Shown here in pieces: positions 47,678-57,143 of a stretch of DNA of 64,000 nt. The DNA is taken from contig CAMYLZ010000025.1 in NCBI GenBank assembly GCA_947259375.1, forward strand, positions 310,001 through 374,000, in the 5' to 3' direction. The notes beneath the pieces were generated by a model. It was not told the DNA's origin, searched no databases, and was given only the letters and a program-made list of their open reading frames with translations. Both the position numbers and the translations under genes were made by a program. Numbering within the stretch: the first letter of the stretch is position 1; every line of letters starts with the position of its first letter. Source of the DNA: an uncultured Parvularculaceae bacterium. GTDB lineage: Bacteria > Pseudomonadota > Alphaproteobacteria > Caulobacterales > Parvularculaceae.

Positions 47678-49201
47678 TTACTGCGCCTCGCCGCGCGCCA
47701 GCGCGTCCAGCAACCGCACGCCAAAGCCTGACGCGCCGTTCGGCACAGTCGGCAGCGGCTCGTTGCGCCAGTCGACGCCGGCAATATCGAGATGCGCCCA
47801 GTTGGTTTCCGGATTGATAAAGGCGCCGATAAAGGCCGCGCCCGTGCTGGCGCCCGGCGCGCCTGTATCGCTGTTTTTAACATCCGCGATGAAAGACTTG
47901 ATCTGGATGTCGTGATTGGGATGCAGCGGCAGACGCCACAGATCCTCGCCGGCGACCTGGCCAGTCTCAAGCAAGCGATCCGCGATCGCATCATCGCGCG
48001 AAAACAGGCCCGCATATTCATCGCCCAGCGCGCCGCCGACAGAACCCGTCAAGGTCGCCACATCGACCAGAAGCCGCGGCTTGTATTCTTGCTGCGCGTA
48101 CCAGACGGCGTCAGACAGAACGAGGCGCCCTTCAGCGTCGGTCGACAGGATTTCGATCGTCTTGCCGGACATCGAGCGCACCACGTCGCCCGGACGCTGG
48201 GCGCGCCCGCCCGGCATGTTTTCGGCAAGCGCCGCGATGGCGATGACATTGACCGGCGCTTTGGACTTGGCGAGCGACGAGACAGCGCCCATGACGACGG
48301 CGGCGCCGGTCATATCTGCTTTCATCCCCCACATGCCGCGATTTTGCTTCAGCGAAATGCCGCCGCTGTCAAAGGTGATGCCCTTGCCTGCAAACACCAG
48401 CGGCGCTTCGCCGGCCGCGCCGCCATTATAACGCACGATCATCATGCGCGGCGGGCGAACGCTTCCTTTGCCGACGCCGAGAATGGCGCCCATGCCAAGC
48501 TGTTCCATATCGCGTACATCAAGCACATTGACGGAGATATTCCGCACGCCCCTAAAAAGGTTATTGGCGCGGCGGACGAATTCTTCCGGATAAAGAACAT
48601 TCGCCGGTTCGGACTGCATGTCGCGAACCCAGGCGACGGCTTCCGCAAGGTGCGTCTTGCCCGCCTCATAGCGCCGTTTGAGCGCGGCAGGCTCGCCGGT
48701 CACGATAGCGATCTCGCCGGAGACGGCCGTCGCATCGCTTTTATATTTGTCAAAGCTGTATTGTCCGATCGCGGCGCCGAACGCGATGTCCATGGACGCC
48801 GCATCATTTGCCTCGCCCGCGATGATAGCGACGCGGCTTGCCTTGCTGGACCGGCCGATCATGCCCGCCTTACCGCCGAAATCCTCCCAGTCGCGCCGAG
48901 CGAGATCGCCCTCGCCGATGCCGATCAGGTGAATTTCCGCAAACGCATCCGCGCCTGTTTGCAGCGTGAGGCTCGCACCGGATTCGCCGGCAAAGTCCGC
49001 TTTTGCAATCGTCGCCTCGACGCGCGTTGCAGCGTCCGCGCCGATCATTTCCTTTGCCGCGTCCGGCAATGTTGCGCCGCGCATGGCGATAACCACAGCG
49101 TCGCCCGGATTGGCTGCGTCTGCAAACTCTATCGACCGCTGCGCATGGGCGGCGGATAAATTCAAAACGGATAAGAGGAGGAAAACCAACACAAGTCGCA
49201 T
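47678..49201 (-). CDS. pepA: M17 leucyl aminopeptidase with signal peptide
   Basis: 507 residues. M17 enzymes remove N-terminal residues with two zinc ions. The C-terminal catalytic domain has ITFDSGGISLK, KADMTGAA and the signature STDAEGRLVLSDA. The N-terminus MRLVLVFLLLSVLNLSAAHA is a clear Sec signal, so this copy is exported, unlike the usual cytosolic PepA. AAAGG lies seven bases before the ATG. A terminator follows. Confidence 0.9.
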   Translation of the reverse strand: MRLVLVFLLLSVLNLSAAHAQRSIEFADAANPGDAVVIAMRGATLPDAAKEMIGADAATRVEATIAKADFAGESGASLTLQTGADAFAEIHLIGIGEGDLARRDWEDFGGKAGMIGRSSKASRVAIIAGEANDAASMDIAFGAAIGQYSFDKYKSDATAVSGEIAIVTGEPAALKRRYEAGKTHLAEAVAWVRDMQSEPANVLYPEEFVRRANNLFRGVRNISVNVLDVRDMEQLGMGAILGVGKGSVRPPRMMIVRYNGGAAGEAPLVFAGKGITFDSGGISLKQNRGMWGMKADMTGAAVVMGAVSSLAKSKAPVNVIAIAALAENMPGGRAQRPGDVVRSMSGKTIEILSTDAEGRLVLSDAVWYAQQEYKPRLLVDVATLTGSVGGALGDEYAGLFSRDDAIADRLLETGQVAGEDLWRLPLHPNHDIQIKSFIADVKNSDTGAPGASTGAAFIGAFINPETNWAHLDIAGVDWRNEPLPTVPNGASGFGVRLLDALARGEAQ

Positions 49202-49681
49202 TTACTAACCTTTCAATTCTAGCGCGTTGTTGCGGGCGGCAGCGATTGTTGCTTTCCGCGACGTGGCCATATTGGTGAAAACCGGCGCCTCGCCTTCGCG
49301 CGACTTTACGTGACGGCAGCTCAACTATCAGTCACCCCCGCCCATGTCACCTTACGCCGCGTGAAACGCGCCAGGGTGCGATTTCGCAATTGCGATAATG
49401 ACGAAATCGTCGCGACCTTTCGCGCTTTTGGCGCGAATCGGCCTGCCGCTCTACCGGAGCTTGAGTGCTATGCCGCCCGACTGTTGCAAAATCAGCCTGC
49501 GACGCCCTCATAATTCATAACCGCCTGAAAATTTTGATGCATTTTCGCAACTATCCCGATTGATCCGAGACGGGCGTTCAAAAAGACCGCCACAAACCCG
49601 TCAACAAAGTCTAGTGTGCCCCGCTGAAAGGCCATCTTTGTTAGATGGGTGTTGGCACCTACGCTTTATCGGGAAACTCAA
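49202..49681. other. 480-bp divergent intergenic region
   Basis: Between the aminopeptidase (minus) and the TonB receptor (plus). No credible gene. It contains a 12-bp palindrome TCGCAATTGCGA at 49384-49395 and a hairpin CCATCT-N5-AGATGG at 49632-49648, 33 bp before the receptor start, which may be operator or leader elements. Confidence 0.5.
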
Positions 49682-51910
49682 ATGAAAAAAGCTCACCTTT
49701 CCATGCGCGCCCTGTTGGGGATTGGCGCTTCCGCAGCGGCTTTGACCGCCGCGCCGTCTGCTTTCGCACAGACGCAAGGCCTCGACGTCATCATCGTCAC
49801 CTCACAGAAACGGGAAGAAAATCAGCAGGAAGTTCCGATTTCCGTTGAGACGCTGAATGCCGAGCGGGTCTCGTCTATCCTCGCCGCCGGCGATGATATT
49901 CGCGCCCTCGCCGCGCGCGTCCCAAGCCTTTATGCAGAATCATCAAACGGCCGTATCGCCCCGCGCTTTTATATTCGCGGTCTTGGCAACGTTGATTTCG
50001 ACGTCGCCGCGTCACAGCCGGTTTCAATCGTCATGGACGATGTGGTCCTTGAAAATGTCGTTTTGAAAAGCTCGCCGCTGTTCGACATTCAACAAGTTGA
50101 AGTCTCCCGCGGCCCGCAAGGCACGCTTTTCGGACGCAACACGCCGGCGGGCGTCGTTAAATTTACGACGCGCAAACCAACCGACGAATATGAAGCCATC
50201 GGCCAAGTTTCCTATGGCACCTATAACACCATCACCGGTCAGGCCGGCGTCGGCGGTCCGCTGATCGAAGACAAGCTTTCTTTCCGCGTTTCCGGCCTTT
50301 ACCAACGCCGCGACGACTGGATCGACAACACCTTTACGGGCACTGACGATGCGATTGGCGGCTATGAAGAGCTCGCCGGCCGGGTGCAGCTTCTCTACAC
50401 CCCGAGCGACGCCGTCAGCGTTCTGCTCAATGTGCATGGCCGCGACTTTGAGGGCACGTCCGCCGTGTTCCGCGCAAATGTGTTTGATGCAGGCAGCAAC
50501 GATCTCAACGGCAATTTCGACCGCGACACCGTCATTTATGACGGCGGCGGCAACAACCCGCAGGAAGCGGATGGCTGGGGCGGTTCGGCCAAGATCGACT
50601 GGGATCTCGGCATCGCGACGCTGACCTCCATCACCGCGTTTGAAGACGCGTCAAGCCTCAGCCGCGGCGACATCGACGGCGGCGCGGGCGCCGTGTTCCT
50701 GCCCGGCGGCTCGACACCGGGGTTCATTCCCTTCCCGGCCGACACCACTGACGGCATCGACGATCTCGACCAGTTCACGCAAGAGATTCGCCTCGCTTCC
50801 AATGGCGACAATGTTTTCGACTGGCAGGTCGGCTTCTTCTATTTCGATACCGACTTTCAGGTTTCAACGGTTGGCCCGGCATTCCCCCCATTCACGACGG
50901 TTAGCCACGAAAATGACAGCTGGGCGGTGTTCGGTCAGGCGAGCTATGATCTCACCGACGATCTGAACATCACGGCCGGCGTTCGCTATACGGAAGATGA
51001 TCGCTCTTTCGAAGCACTCGTCCTGCCGCCGCTGGTGACGGTCAATCCGACCTCGGTCGAGGATGACGATTTCAGCTGGGATGTCAGCGCGCTTTATCGC
51101 GTTACGGATGATTTCAACCTTTATGGCCGCGTGGCCCGTGGTTTCCGCGGCCCGACCATCCAGGGCCGTGACGTGGCGTTTTCAGCTTTCTCGGGCGCTG
51201 TGGACCCGCAAACCGTGGCGAAGTCGGAAACGATCCTCTCCTATGAGGGCGGCTTCAAATCGCAGTTCCTTGATAATCGTGCGCGCCTGAACGCCACTGC
51301 CTATTACTACACGGTCGACGATCAGCAATTCTCGATCATCGGCGGCGCCGGCAACCTCAATCAGGTCGTCAACGCTGACGAAGGCGTCGGCTGGGGCTTT
51401 GAAGTCGATGCGGAAGCCGTGTTGACGGATAATTTCTTCATCGCCACCGGCTTCAGCTACAACAACACGGAAATCAAGGACGACACATTGGCGACCGCGC
51501 CTTGCGGCTCCGGCCTTTGCACCGTGCTCGATCCGCTGAACGGCTTCGGCCAGGCGCTGATCGACGGCAACCCCTTCCCCAACGCGCCGGAAATCACCTT
51601 CAACGTGTTTGCCGAATACACCTATCCGTTCCGCGACAATGGCGAGATTTTCGTCAACACGGATTGGGCGATCCAGGGCAAAACCAACTTCTTCCTTTAT
51701 GAGGCGGCTGAATTCCGCTCGAGCGGCAACGCCGAAGGCGGTCTGCGCATCGGTTACCGTGCAAATAGCGGCGCTTACGAAGCCGCCTTCTTTGCCCGGA
51801 ACATTCTCGATGCGGAGAATGTCAAAGGCGCCATCGACTTCAACAACCTGACGGGTTTCGTCAACGAGCCGCGCATTGTCGGCTTCCAGTTGACGGTTCA
51901 GACCAACTAG
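49682..51910 (+). CDS. TonB-dependent outer-membrane receptor
   Basis: 742 residues from ATG 49682. Signal peptide ends SAFAQ. The TonB box region and plug begin LDVIIVTSQKREENQQEVPI, and the plug continues to about 150 with GPQGTLFGRNTPAGVV. A 22-strand barrel follows and ends VGFQLTVQTN. This is the TonB receptor type common in Caulobacter relatives and used for glycans, quinones or other ligands; the ligand is not determinable. Followed by a strong terminator. Confidence 0.93.
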   Translation: MKKAHLSMRALLGIGASAAALTAAPSAFAQTQGLDVIIVTSQKREENQQEVPISVETLNAERVSSILAAGDDIRALAARVPSLYAESSNGRIAPRFYIRGLGNVDFDVAASQPVSIVMDDVVLENVVLKSSPLFDIQQVEVSRGPQGTLFGRNTPAGVVKFTTRKPTDEYEAIGQVSYGTYNTITGQAGVGGPLIEDKLSFRVSGLYQRRDDWIDNTFTGTDDAIGGYEELAGRVQLLYTPSDAVSVLLNVHGRDFEGTSAVFRANVFDAGSNDLNGNFDRDTVIYDGGGNNPQEADGWGGSAKIDWDLGIATLTSITAFEDASSLSRGDIDGGAGAVFLPGGSTPGFIPFPADTTDGIDDLDQFTQEIRLASNGDNVFDWQVGFFYFDTDFQVSTVGPAFPPFTTVSHENDSWAVFGQASYDLTDDLNITAGVRYTEDDRSFEALVLPPLVTVNPTSVEDDDFSWDVSALYRVTDDFNLYGRVARGFRGPTIQGRDVAFSAFSGAVDPQTVAKSETILSYEGGFKSQFLDNRARLNATAYYYTVDDQQFSIIGGAGNLNQVVNADEGVGWGFEVDAEAVLTDNFFIATGFSYNNTEIKDDTLATAPCGSGLCTVLDPLNGFGQALIDGNPFPNAPEITFNVFAEYTYPFRDNGEIFVNTDWAIQGKTNFFLYEAAEFRSSGNAEGGLRIGYRANSGAYEAAFFARNILDAENVKGAIDFNNLTGFVNEPRIVGFQLTVQTN

Positions 51911-51931
51911 GATCTTTGAAAGCTTAAACGG

Positions 51932-51965
51932 AAAAACCCCGGCGCTCGCGCGCCGGGGTTTTTTG
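51932..51965 (+). terminator. Rho-independent terminator after TonB receptor
   Basis: 14-bp perfect stem (AAAAACCCCGGCGC / GCGCCGGGGTTTTT) with a 4-nt loop and a T-run; symmetrical ends make it work for the convergent HD gene too. Confidence 0.92.
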
Positions 51966-51984
51966 TTGCTCGTTGTGGGTGTCG

Positions 51985-52587
51985 CTATTCGGACACCGTC
52001 GCCGGTCCGTAAACGGAATTTTTCGGCGCCGCGAACAGTTTCATCACCATCGGCTCAAAGGCGTCGAGCGGCATGGACTCAAAATTCGGATCAAACGCCG
52101 ACTGGTCGTATTTCTCACAAAACTCCGCCGTGTGCTGGAAATACGCGTGATCGCGATATTGCTCGCGCATATCGCGGTCCATGCCGAGATAATGGAAGAA
52201 ATAATAGCCCTGGAAAATGCCGTGTTTTTCGACCATCCAGTGGTTGTTTTCCGACACGAAGGGCTTGAGGATCGCCGCGGCGATATCGGGATGATTGAAC
52301 GCGCCAAGCGTGTCGCCGATATCATGCAACAGCGCGCAAACGACATATTCCTCGTCGCGTCCGTCCTTATAGGCGCGCGTCGCGGTTTGCAGGCTGTGCT
52401 CCAGCCGATCCACCGGGAACCCGCCATAGTCGCCCTTGAGGATCCTCAAATGGTCGAGCACACGCTTGCCGCCATTGGTCGCGAACGGAAAGAACTGGCT
52501 GGCGATGATCCCCCAATCTTCCTGCGTGCCTTCCGTCATGGACCGGAAGGATGCGCGGGGCGCGGCGGCGTTTCCATGATCAGGCAT
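51985..52587 (-). CDS. HD-domain phosphohydrolase-like protein
   Basis: 200 residues. The HD metal motif is CALLHDIGDTLGAFNHPD, with an upstream His in DRLEHSLQTATRA and downstream His/Asp in the helical fold. Similar small HD proteins hydrolyse nucleotides or phospho-compounds (MIOX-like or inositol-related ones also exist). Substrate not determinable. Confidence 0.82.
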   Translation of the reverse strand: MPDHGNAAAPRASFRSMTEGTQEDWGIIASQFFPFATNGGKRVLDHLRILKGDYGGFPVDRLEHSLQTATRAYKDGRDEEYVVCALLHDIGDTLGAFNHPDIAAAILKPFVSENNHWMVEKHGIFQGYYFFHYLGMDRDMREQYRDHAYFQHTAEFCEKYDQSAFDPNFESMPLDAFEPMVMKLFAAPKNSVYGPATVSE

Positions 52588-52665
52588 AAGGCGGTTCCCT
52601 TTTATTGGCGCTCGATTGGCAGCATACTATCGCCTGGACACGTGGCTCAAGCATAGCGGGGGCGA

Positions 52666-53010
52666 GTGGCGATCAAGGTAGGAAAGGCTGGCGTGATGAT
52701 CTCGCGGCTCCTCACGAGCCTGATCGGCGTCGTCTTGCTGATCTATGGCGTCATCGCCGCGATCTCGCCTTTGCCGCTGGGGCTGCCGCTTGTGGTGCTG
52801 GGGCTGATCATGATCGCCGCCGCCAATCCGGCGGCGCGCCCCCTCATTCGGCGCATGCGCCGAAAATGGCGCTGGTTCGATTTCCTGGTGCGCAAAGTCG
52901 GCCGCGGCGCGCCGGAGCGCTTTCACGCAACCATCGACGAAACGGACCCCGGCCCGGAAGCGGCAACCGAGTCGAAGGAAGACGACGTGCGAAAGGCGCC
53001 GCCAGAATGA
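52666..53010 (+). CDS. Small membrane protein, first of a tandem paralogous pair
   Basis: 114 residues from GTG 52666 (ATG 52696, 10 residues later, is also possible and has GGAAAGG upstream). Two close transmembrane segments with a short SPLPLGLP turn, then an Arg/Trp-rich amphipathic stretch RRMRRKWRWFD and an acidic tail. The same pattern is found in the next gene. Overlaps it by ATGA. Function unknown. Confidence 0.72.
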   Translation: MAIKVGKAGVMISRLLTSLIGVVLLIYGVIAAISPLPLGLPLVVLGLIMIAAANPAARPLIRRMRRKWRWFDFLVRKVGRGAPERFHATIDETDPGPEAATESKEDDVRKAPPE

Positions 53011-53306
53011 TCATTTTTCGCATCGCGCTCACTGTCTTTGCGCTCGCCCTCATCTTTTTCGGCGTCATCATGATGATCGCGCCAACGCCGTTTGGCTTTG
53101 TATTTCTTATTCTCGGGTTCTTGCTGCTCGCGACCGTAGCGCCGTCATTCATCCGCGGGTTGCGCCGACGCTGGCGATGGTTTGATCGCCGCCTTCAAGC
53201 GCTGGAAAAACGCAGCCCGCGCTGGATCGCCAAGATCCTTCGGCGGACGGCGCCGCGCCGGGAAGAGGACGACCCGCATAAAGATCGCGCAAGCGCAAAA
53301 CGGTGA
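53007..53306 (+). CDS. Small membrane protein, second of a tandem paralogous pair
   Basis: 99 residues. Two transmembrane segments with an APTPFGFVF turn and the shared RGLRRRWRWFDRRL stretch, clearly paralogous to the preceding gene. The C-terminus is strongly basic rather than acidic, so the two products may form a complementary pair. Coupled by a 4-bp overlap. Confidence 0.72.
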   Translation: MIIFRIALTVFALALIFFGVIMMIAPTPFGFVFLILGFLLLATVAPSFIRGLRRRWRWFDRRLQALEKRSPRWIAKILRRTAPRREEDDPHKDRASAKR

Positions 53307-53364
53307 ATGGCAGCTCGCGCGGTTCTTGCTCATTTAATGGCGGAGCCACAGTGAATGTTCAAAA

Positions 53365-54243
53365 ATGAGACGATCCGTTTGCATATTCGCCCGCGACGTT
53401 GAAGAAACGCTCCCCGAGTGCATCGGCGCGCTAAACGCGGCGGGATTATCGGCACATGACCAGGTGCATATTCTCATTAATGGTTGCAGCGACGACAGTC
53501 TGACGGTTGCAAAATCCCTCGCGGCGGTCGACCCGCGCATCAATGTTCATGAATTGCCGGTGGGCGACAAAGCTAACGCCTGGAATGAATATGTCTATCG
53601 TTTTGCGCCTGAGGATGCGCGAACGCACATATTTCTCGACGGCGATATCAAGCCCAGCGACCAGTCGATCGATGCGCTTGACGAGGCTTTGGTCGCCGCG
53701 CCGGAAAGTTACGCCGCCGCCGCCCTGCCCGTAACCGGCCGAAGCCGGCGCGCCTGGGCGCGTCGCCTGTTGGTCAATTCTTATCTCAGCGGCAATCTTT
53801 ACGCGCTCTCCGAGACGGGGATGGAGGCGTTCAAAAAGCGGAACATTCGCCTGCCTTTCGGCGCCAAGGGCGAAGATGGCTTAATAACCTATCTTCTGCT
53901 TACTGATCTTAAGGGCGGCGCCGATGACAGTTTCAGGTCGCGCATCATCATAGCGGAAGAGGCCTGTTTCGAGTTCGATTCGCTGAACCCGAACCTGCGC
54001 GATTTGAGGATTTACGCGCGACGCCTTCGCCGCTATTCCGAACGGCATTTTCAAAAGCACGTCTTGTACAGACTCTTAAAGACGCGCGGCGTGAGCGCCA
54101 TGCCGAAAGTGATCTACGAGCTTTACACGCCCGCAACGCTTCGCGACTTGCGGCCCCGGCTGCATCCGATCAATTTCTGGGTGGATATGGCCACGCTGCG
54201 CCGCCTGCGACGCGGCGCAAACGCGGCCGGGGCGACCGGCTAG
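53365..54243 (+). CDS. Family 2-type glycosyltransferase
   Basis: 292 residues. The GT-A fold is indicated by the N-terminal SVCIFARDVEETLPEC and HILINGCSDDSLTVA, and the divalent-metal site by IFLDGDIKPS. It lacks transmembrane helices, so it acts at the cytosolic side on an unknown nucleotide-sugar substrate. Convergent with nusG, overlapping by 4 bp. Confidence 0.83.
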   Translation: MRRSVCIFARDVEETLPECIGALNAAGLSAHDQVHILINGCSDDSLTVAKSLAAVDPRINVHELPVGDKANAWNEYVYRFAPEDARTHIFLDGDIKPSDQSIDALDEALVAAPESYAAAALPVTGRSRRAWARRLLVNSYLSGNLYALSETGMEAFKKRNIRLPFGAKGEDGLITYLLLTDLKGGADDSFRSRIIIAEEACFEFDSLNPNLRDLRIYARRLRRYSERHFQKHVLYRLLKTRGVSAMPKVIYELYTPATLRDLRPRLHPINFWVDMATLRRLRRGANAAGATG

Positions 54244-54773
54244 GCGGTCTTTTCGACTTGCGTGAATTCCAGTTCTACCGGCGTCGCGCGGCCGAAGATC
54301 GAAACCGCCACTTTCACGCGCTCGGAATCCTCATCGACTTCCTCGACAATGCCTGAGAACGAAGCGAACGGACCGTCAATGACGCGAACATTCTCGCCAA
54401 TATCGAAGGTGATTGTCGAACGCGGGCGTGCTTCGCCTTCTTCCATGACGCCGCGAATACGGTCGACTTCCTTTTGCGGCACCGGCATCGGCTTGTTGCC
54501 GGAACCGAGAAAGCCCGTCACCTTCGGCGTGTCTTTCACAAGGTGATAGGTGTCGTCGTTCATCACCATCTTGACGAGCACGTAACCCGGGAAGAAACGG
54601 CGCTCGGTATTGATCTTCCGGCCGCGGCGAATTTCGGTGACCTCTTCGGTGGGCACGAAAATCTCTTCGATGAAGTTTTCAAGCCCCTTCTCCGCCGCCG
54701 AAAGCATGATTGCGTCGGCAACCTTCTTTTCGAAGTTCGAGTAGGCGTGAACGATGTACCAGTTACTGGCCAT
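54240..54773 (-). CDS. nusG: Transcription termination/antitermination protein NusG
   Basis: 177 residues. The NGN domain opens WYIVHAYSNFEKKVADAI and contains FFPGYVLVKM; the KOW domain ends DGPFASFSGIVEEVDED. Couples RNA polymerase to ribosome or Rho. It follows secE by 24 bp. rplK, which usually comes next, is missing here; a convergent glycosyltransferase lies there instead. Confidence 0.97.
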   Translation of the reverse strand: MASNWYIVHAYSNFEKKVADAIMLSAAEKGLENFIEEIFVPTEEVTEIRRGRKINTERRFFPGYVLVKMVMNDDTYHLVKDTPKVTGFLGSGNKPMPVPQKEVDRIRGVMEEGEARPRSTITFDIGENVRVIDGPFASFSGIVEEVDEDSERVKVAVSIFGRATPVELEFTQVEKTA

Positions 54774-54797
54774 GACAAATTTTCCGTGGTCAAATTG

Positions 54798-55079
54798 TTA
54801 GTTGCTGAGCGGCACGCAATCAATCGGCAGCAACCCGCAGATCCCTGCGCGCAAAAGCTGATCGACGCCGAAGAAAAACAGCGCCATGATCGCCACCATG
54901 ATCAAGACCATGACCGTCGACACGATTGTCTCATTGCGCGTCGTCCAGGTCACTTTTGCCGCTTCGTTGCGGACCTGTTGCATGAATTCGAACGGGCTTG
55001 TTTTCTTCTTTTTCTTGACTTCAGCCGCCTTGCCCTCGACGACTTGCGACTGCCCGCCGGCCTTGCTCTTTTTCGCCAT
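54798..55079 (-). CDS. secE: Preprotein translocase subunit SecE
   Basis: 93 residues. A cytosolic N-terminus with a Lys-rich stretch is followed by the conserved SecE helix FMQQVRNEAAKVTW and one transmembrane segment (about 55-75). Upstream of nusG as usual. In many proteobacteria tRNA-Trp lies directly upstream; here it is 7.8 kb away. Confidence 0.95.
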   Translation of the reverse strand: MAKKSKAGGQSQVVEGKAAEVKKKKKTSPFEFMQQVRNEAAKVTWTTRNETIVSTVMVLIMVAIMALFFFGVDQLLRAGICGLLPIDCVPLSN

Positions 55080-55212
55080 TTTTAACCGCCTTCGCGCTGG
55101 AAGACACAGTTTCTCGGGCGCCGGTCTGACGCGAACTGATCTTCAAGCGATTTTGGAAGATAGGGACTAGGTAAACCATTTATCCGATACGTCAAGCGCG
55201 CTGTTCGAAAAG

Positions 55213-57033
55213 CTATTTTTTGACCCATTCCGCCCAGCTCTCATTCATCGGCGTATCAGCGCCGCACGGCCCCTCGAACCAGGGCTGGCCGCCCGTCGGC
55301 CCGCACAAGACGTAATTGGATAGGATCGCGCCGGGGAACGCTTCGGCCAGCGCCTGGTTGACCGCGGTGTTGACCCGCGCGCCGGCCTCGCCCCAGACAA
55401 AGGCGTCGAAATTCTCGCGGCTCATCGCTTCGGGCCGCTCGAAATGCGACCCGCCTTCATAAGCGCCGATCAGCGCGACGCCGTATTTCGCGGCCTCGCC
55501 CGCATGGCCGCGCCATTTGGCGAGGTTCCATTGAAGCGTTGAGACCGAATTGGCCGGGCCGTTGACGAACCAGTCTTCGAGCGCCGCGAGGTCATTCGGA
55601 TCGACGCCGTCGCGCGCCAGATGCGGGCCATAGCCGCCCCAATAGCTCGCCACCGATACGCCGAACCCCGGCGCATGAACGGCCCAGTCCTCGCCCGCCG
55701 CTTCGAGATAATCGCGGGCCGCTTGCAGCGCCGCCCGCGTGGTCGCGATATTCGCCGCCTGGCCTTCAATCACGTAAATCACCGGCTGGGCGCGCCCGGC
55801 GCGCGCCAGCGCCGCATCGAGCGCCAACTTGAACCGCGCGCTCGCCGCGCCATAGCCCTCTCGATAGCCCCATTCGGTCCCGTAAAGCCCGTTGCCGAGC
55901 GCCTTGGCGTAATTGGTGGTGAAGAGATATTGCCCGGAAAAGTTCCAGACCTCGTTTCCGAGCGTGACATAAAGCGGCCGGTCGGCGCGATAGCCGCTCG
56001 CCTCCAGCGCCGCGACAAAGCGGTCCGCATAGGCGTCCCATTGATCGCTGGCGAGGATCTCCTGCGCGGCGGCGCTGACCGCCGCATTGACATTGCCAAG
56101 CTGCTTTCCCGGATCTTCGTCAAAGACCGCCGGGTCCAGAATATCGACCGGGCTGCCGAGCGTCAGCGGCGCATGGGCCCAGACCATGGCGTCCGCCTCG
56201 ACGCCGAAGGCGAACACCGCTTCCAGCGGCATGCCGTAATATTCGTGGCGGATATTTTCGGGCGATTTCCAGGCGACATTCGCCCAATGGGCGGCGTCCG
56301 GCGCGGCGAGCTGATCGGGCCCGCGCACATTGCCCCGGTTCGCCTGTTGCAAATCCATGGTGCGCACGATGTCATAGCCGGCAAGCGCGGCGATGAAGCG
56401 CGGATTGTAAATCTTGCCCGCCTCAAGCGCGGCCTCGTTCTCCGCCCGGTACATCCGCAAGGTTTCAAGCGGCGCATCAAGGCGCTTGATCTGCACCGCC
56501 ATGTGCCAGGGCGTCGCGCCCGACGCCTTGTCGCGGGTGAACTCGATCCGGCACGGCTTGCGCCGGGTGATGTGGCTGTCTGGGAAATAAAGCAGCGCCA
56601 GTTCCGCCTTGCAGCCGCCGCCTGCGGTCGTCGCGTCAAGCACCCAGTCGCCATCCCAATGGGTTTCGAGCGGCCCGGTGTTGCGCCCGACCGTGAAATA
56701 GACATTGCTGGTGAGCGTGCAGCCCGCCGGCGCGGCGGCCGGAAGTCCGCTGCGCGCATCAAGGAAGCCGCCATCATAAAGCGCTTCGGTTTTCAGGTCG
56801 CCGCAGCTCCAGCGCGCATCGCTCGCATGGATGATGTCGATATAAGGTTCTTCAAAGTTCCACGGCGCCGGAACCCAGGGGCCCGCCTGCAGGAGCGTGC
56901 GGGCCGCGCCCGCTGGCGGCGGCGGCGTCTCAGGATTGATTGATTGATGCGCCGCCGGATTTTGGGATGCATATGCAGCGGCAACGGCAATCATGGCCAG
57001 CCCCCCTGCAACAATCGGCTTGATCCTGTTCAT
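55213..57033 (-). CDS. Secreted glycoside-hydrolase-like protein
   Basis: 606 residues from ATG 57033, with AGGGGA nine bases upstream. Signal peptide followed by a beta-rich region (about 30-200) and a probable (beta/alpha)8 barrel. RFIAALAGYDIVRTMD resembles the entry strand, LGNEVWNFSG would carry the acid/base Glu, and IGAYEGGSHF the nucleophile, as in clan GH-A. Glycan target unknown; it could be a self-made polysaccharide or matrix. First gene of the block inserted between secE and tRNA-Trp. Confidence 0.7.
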   Translation of the reverse strand: MNRIKPIVAGGLAMIAVAAAYASQNPAAHQSINPETPPPPAGAARTLLQAGPWVPAPWNFEEPYIDIIHASDARWSCGDLKTEALYDGGFLDARSGLPAAAPAGCTLTSNVYFTVGRNTGPLETHWDGDWVLDATTAGGGCKAELALLYFPDSHITRRKPCRIEFTRDKASGATPWHMAVQIKRLDAPLETLRMYRAENEAALEAGKIYNPRFIAALAGYDIVRTMDLQQANRGNVRGPDQLAAPDAAHWANVAWKSPENIRHEYYGMPLEAVFAFGVEADAMVWAHAPLTLGSPVDILDPAVFDEDPGKQLGNVNAAVSAAAQEILASDQWDAYADRFVAALEASGYRADRPLYVTLGNEVWNFSGQYLFTTNYAKALGNGLYGTEWGYREGYGAASARFKLALDAALARAGRAQPVIYVIEGQAANIATTRAALQAARDYLEAAGEDWAVHAPGFGVSVASYWGGYGPHLARDGVDPNDLAALEDWFVNGPANSVSTLQWNLAKWRGHAGEAAKYGVALIGAYEGGSHFERPEAMSRENFDAFVWGEAGARVNTAVNQALAEAFPGAILSNYVLCGPTGGQPWFEGPCGADTPMNESWAEWVKK

Positions 57034-57143
57034 TGACTGCAATCCCCTGCTTCCACGCTTTGCCCTCGCATATCTTAAGGCAAACCCGCCGCAAATTCAC
57101 TATTGGAACTGATCGCGCCCGCGCTTTGAATTTTCGCAGAGGC

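Noticed and set aside
49310-49513. 67-residue frame upstream of the TonB receptor
   Set aside because: GTG start without a ribosome-binding site, no recognisable motif.
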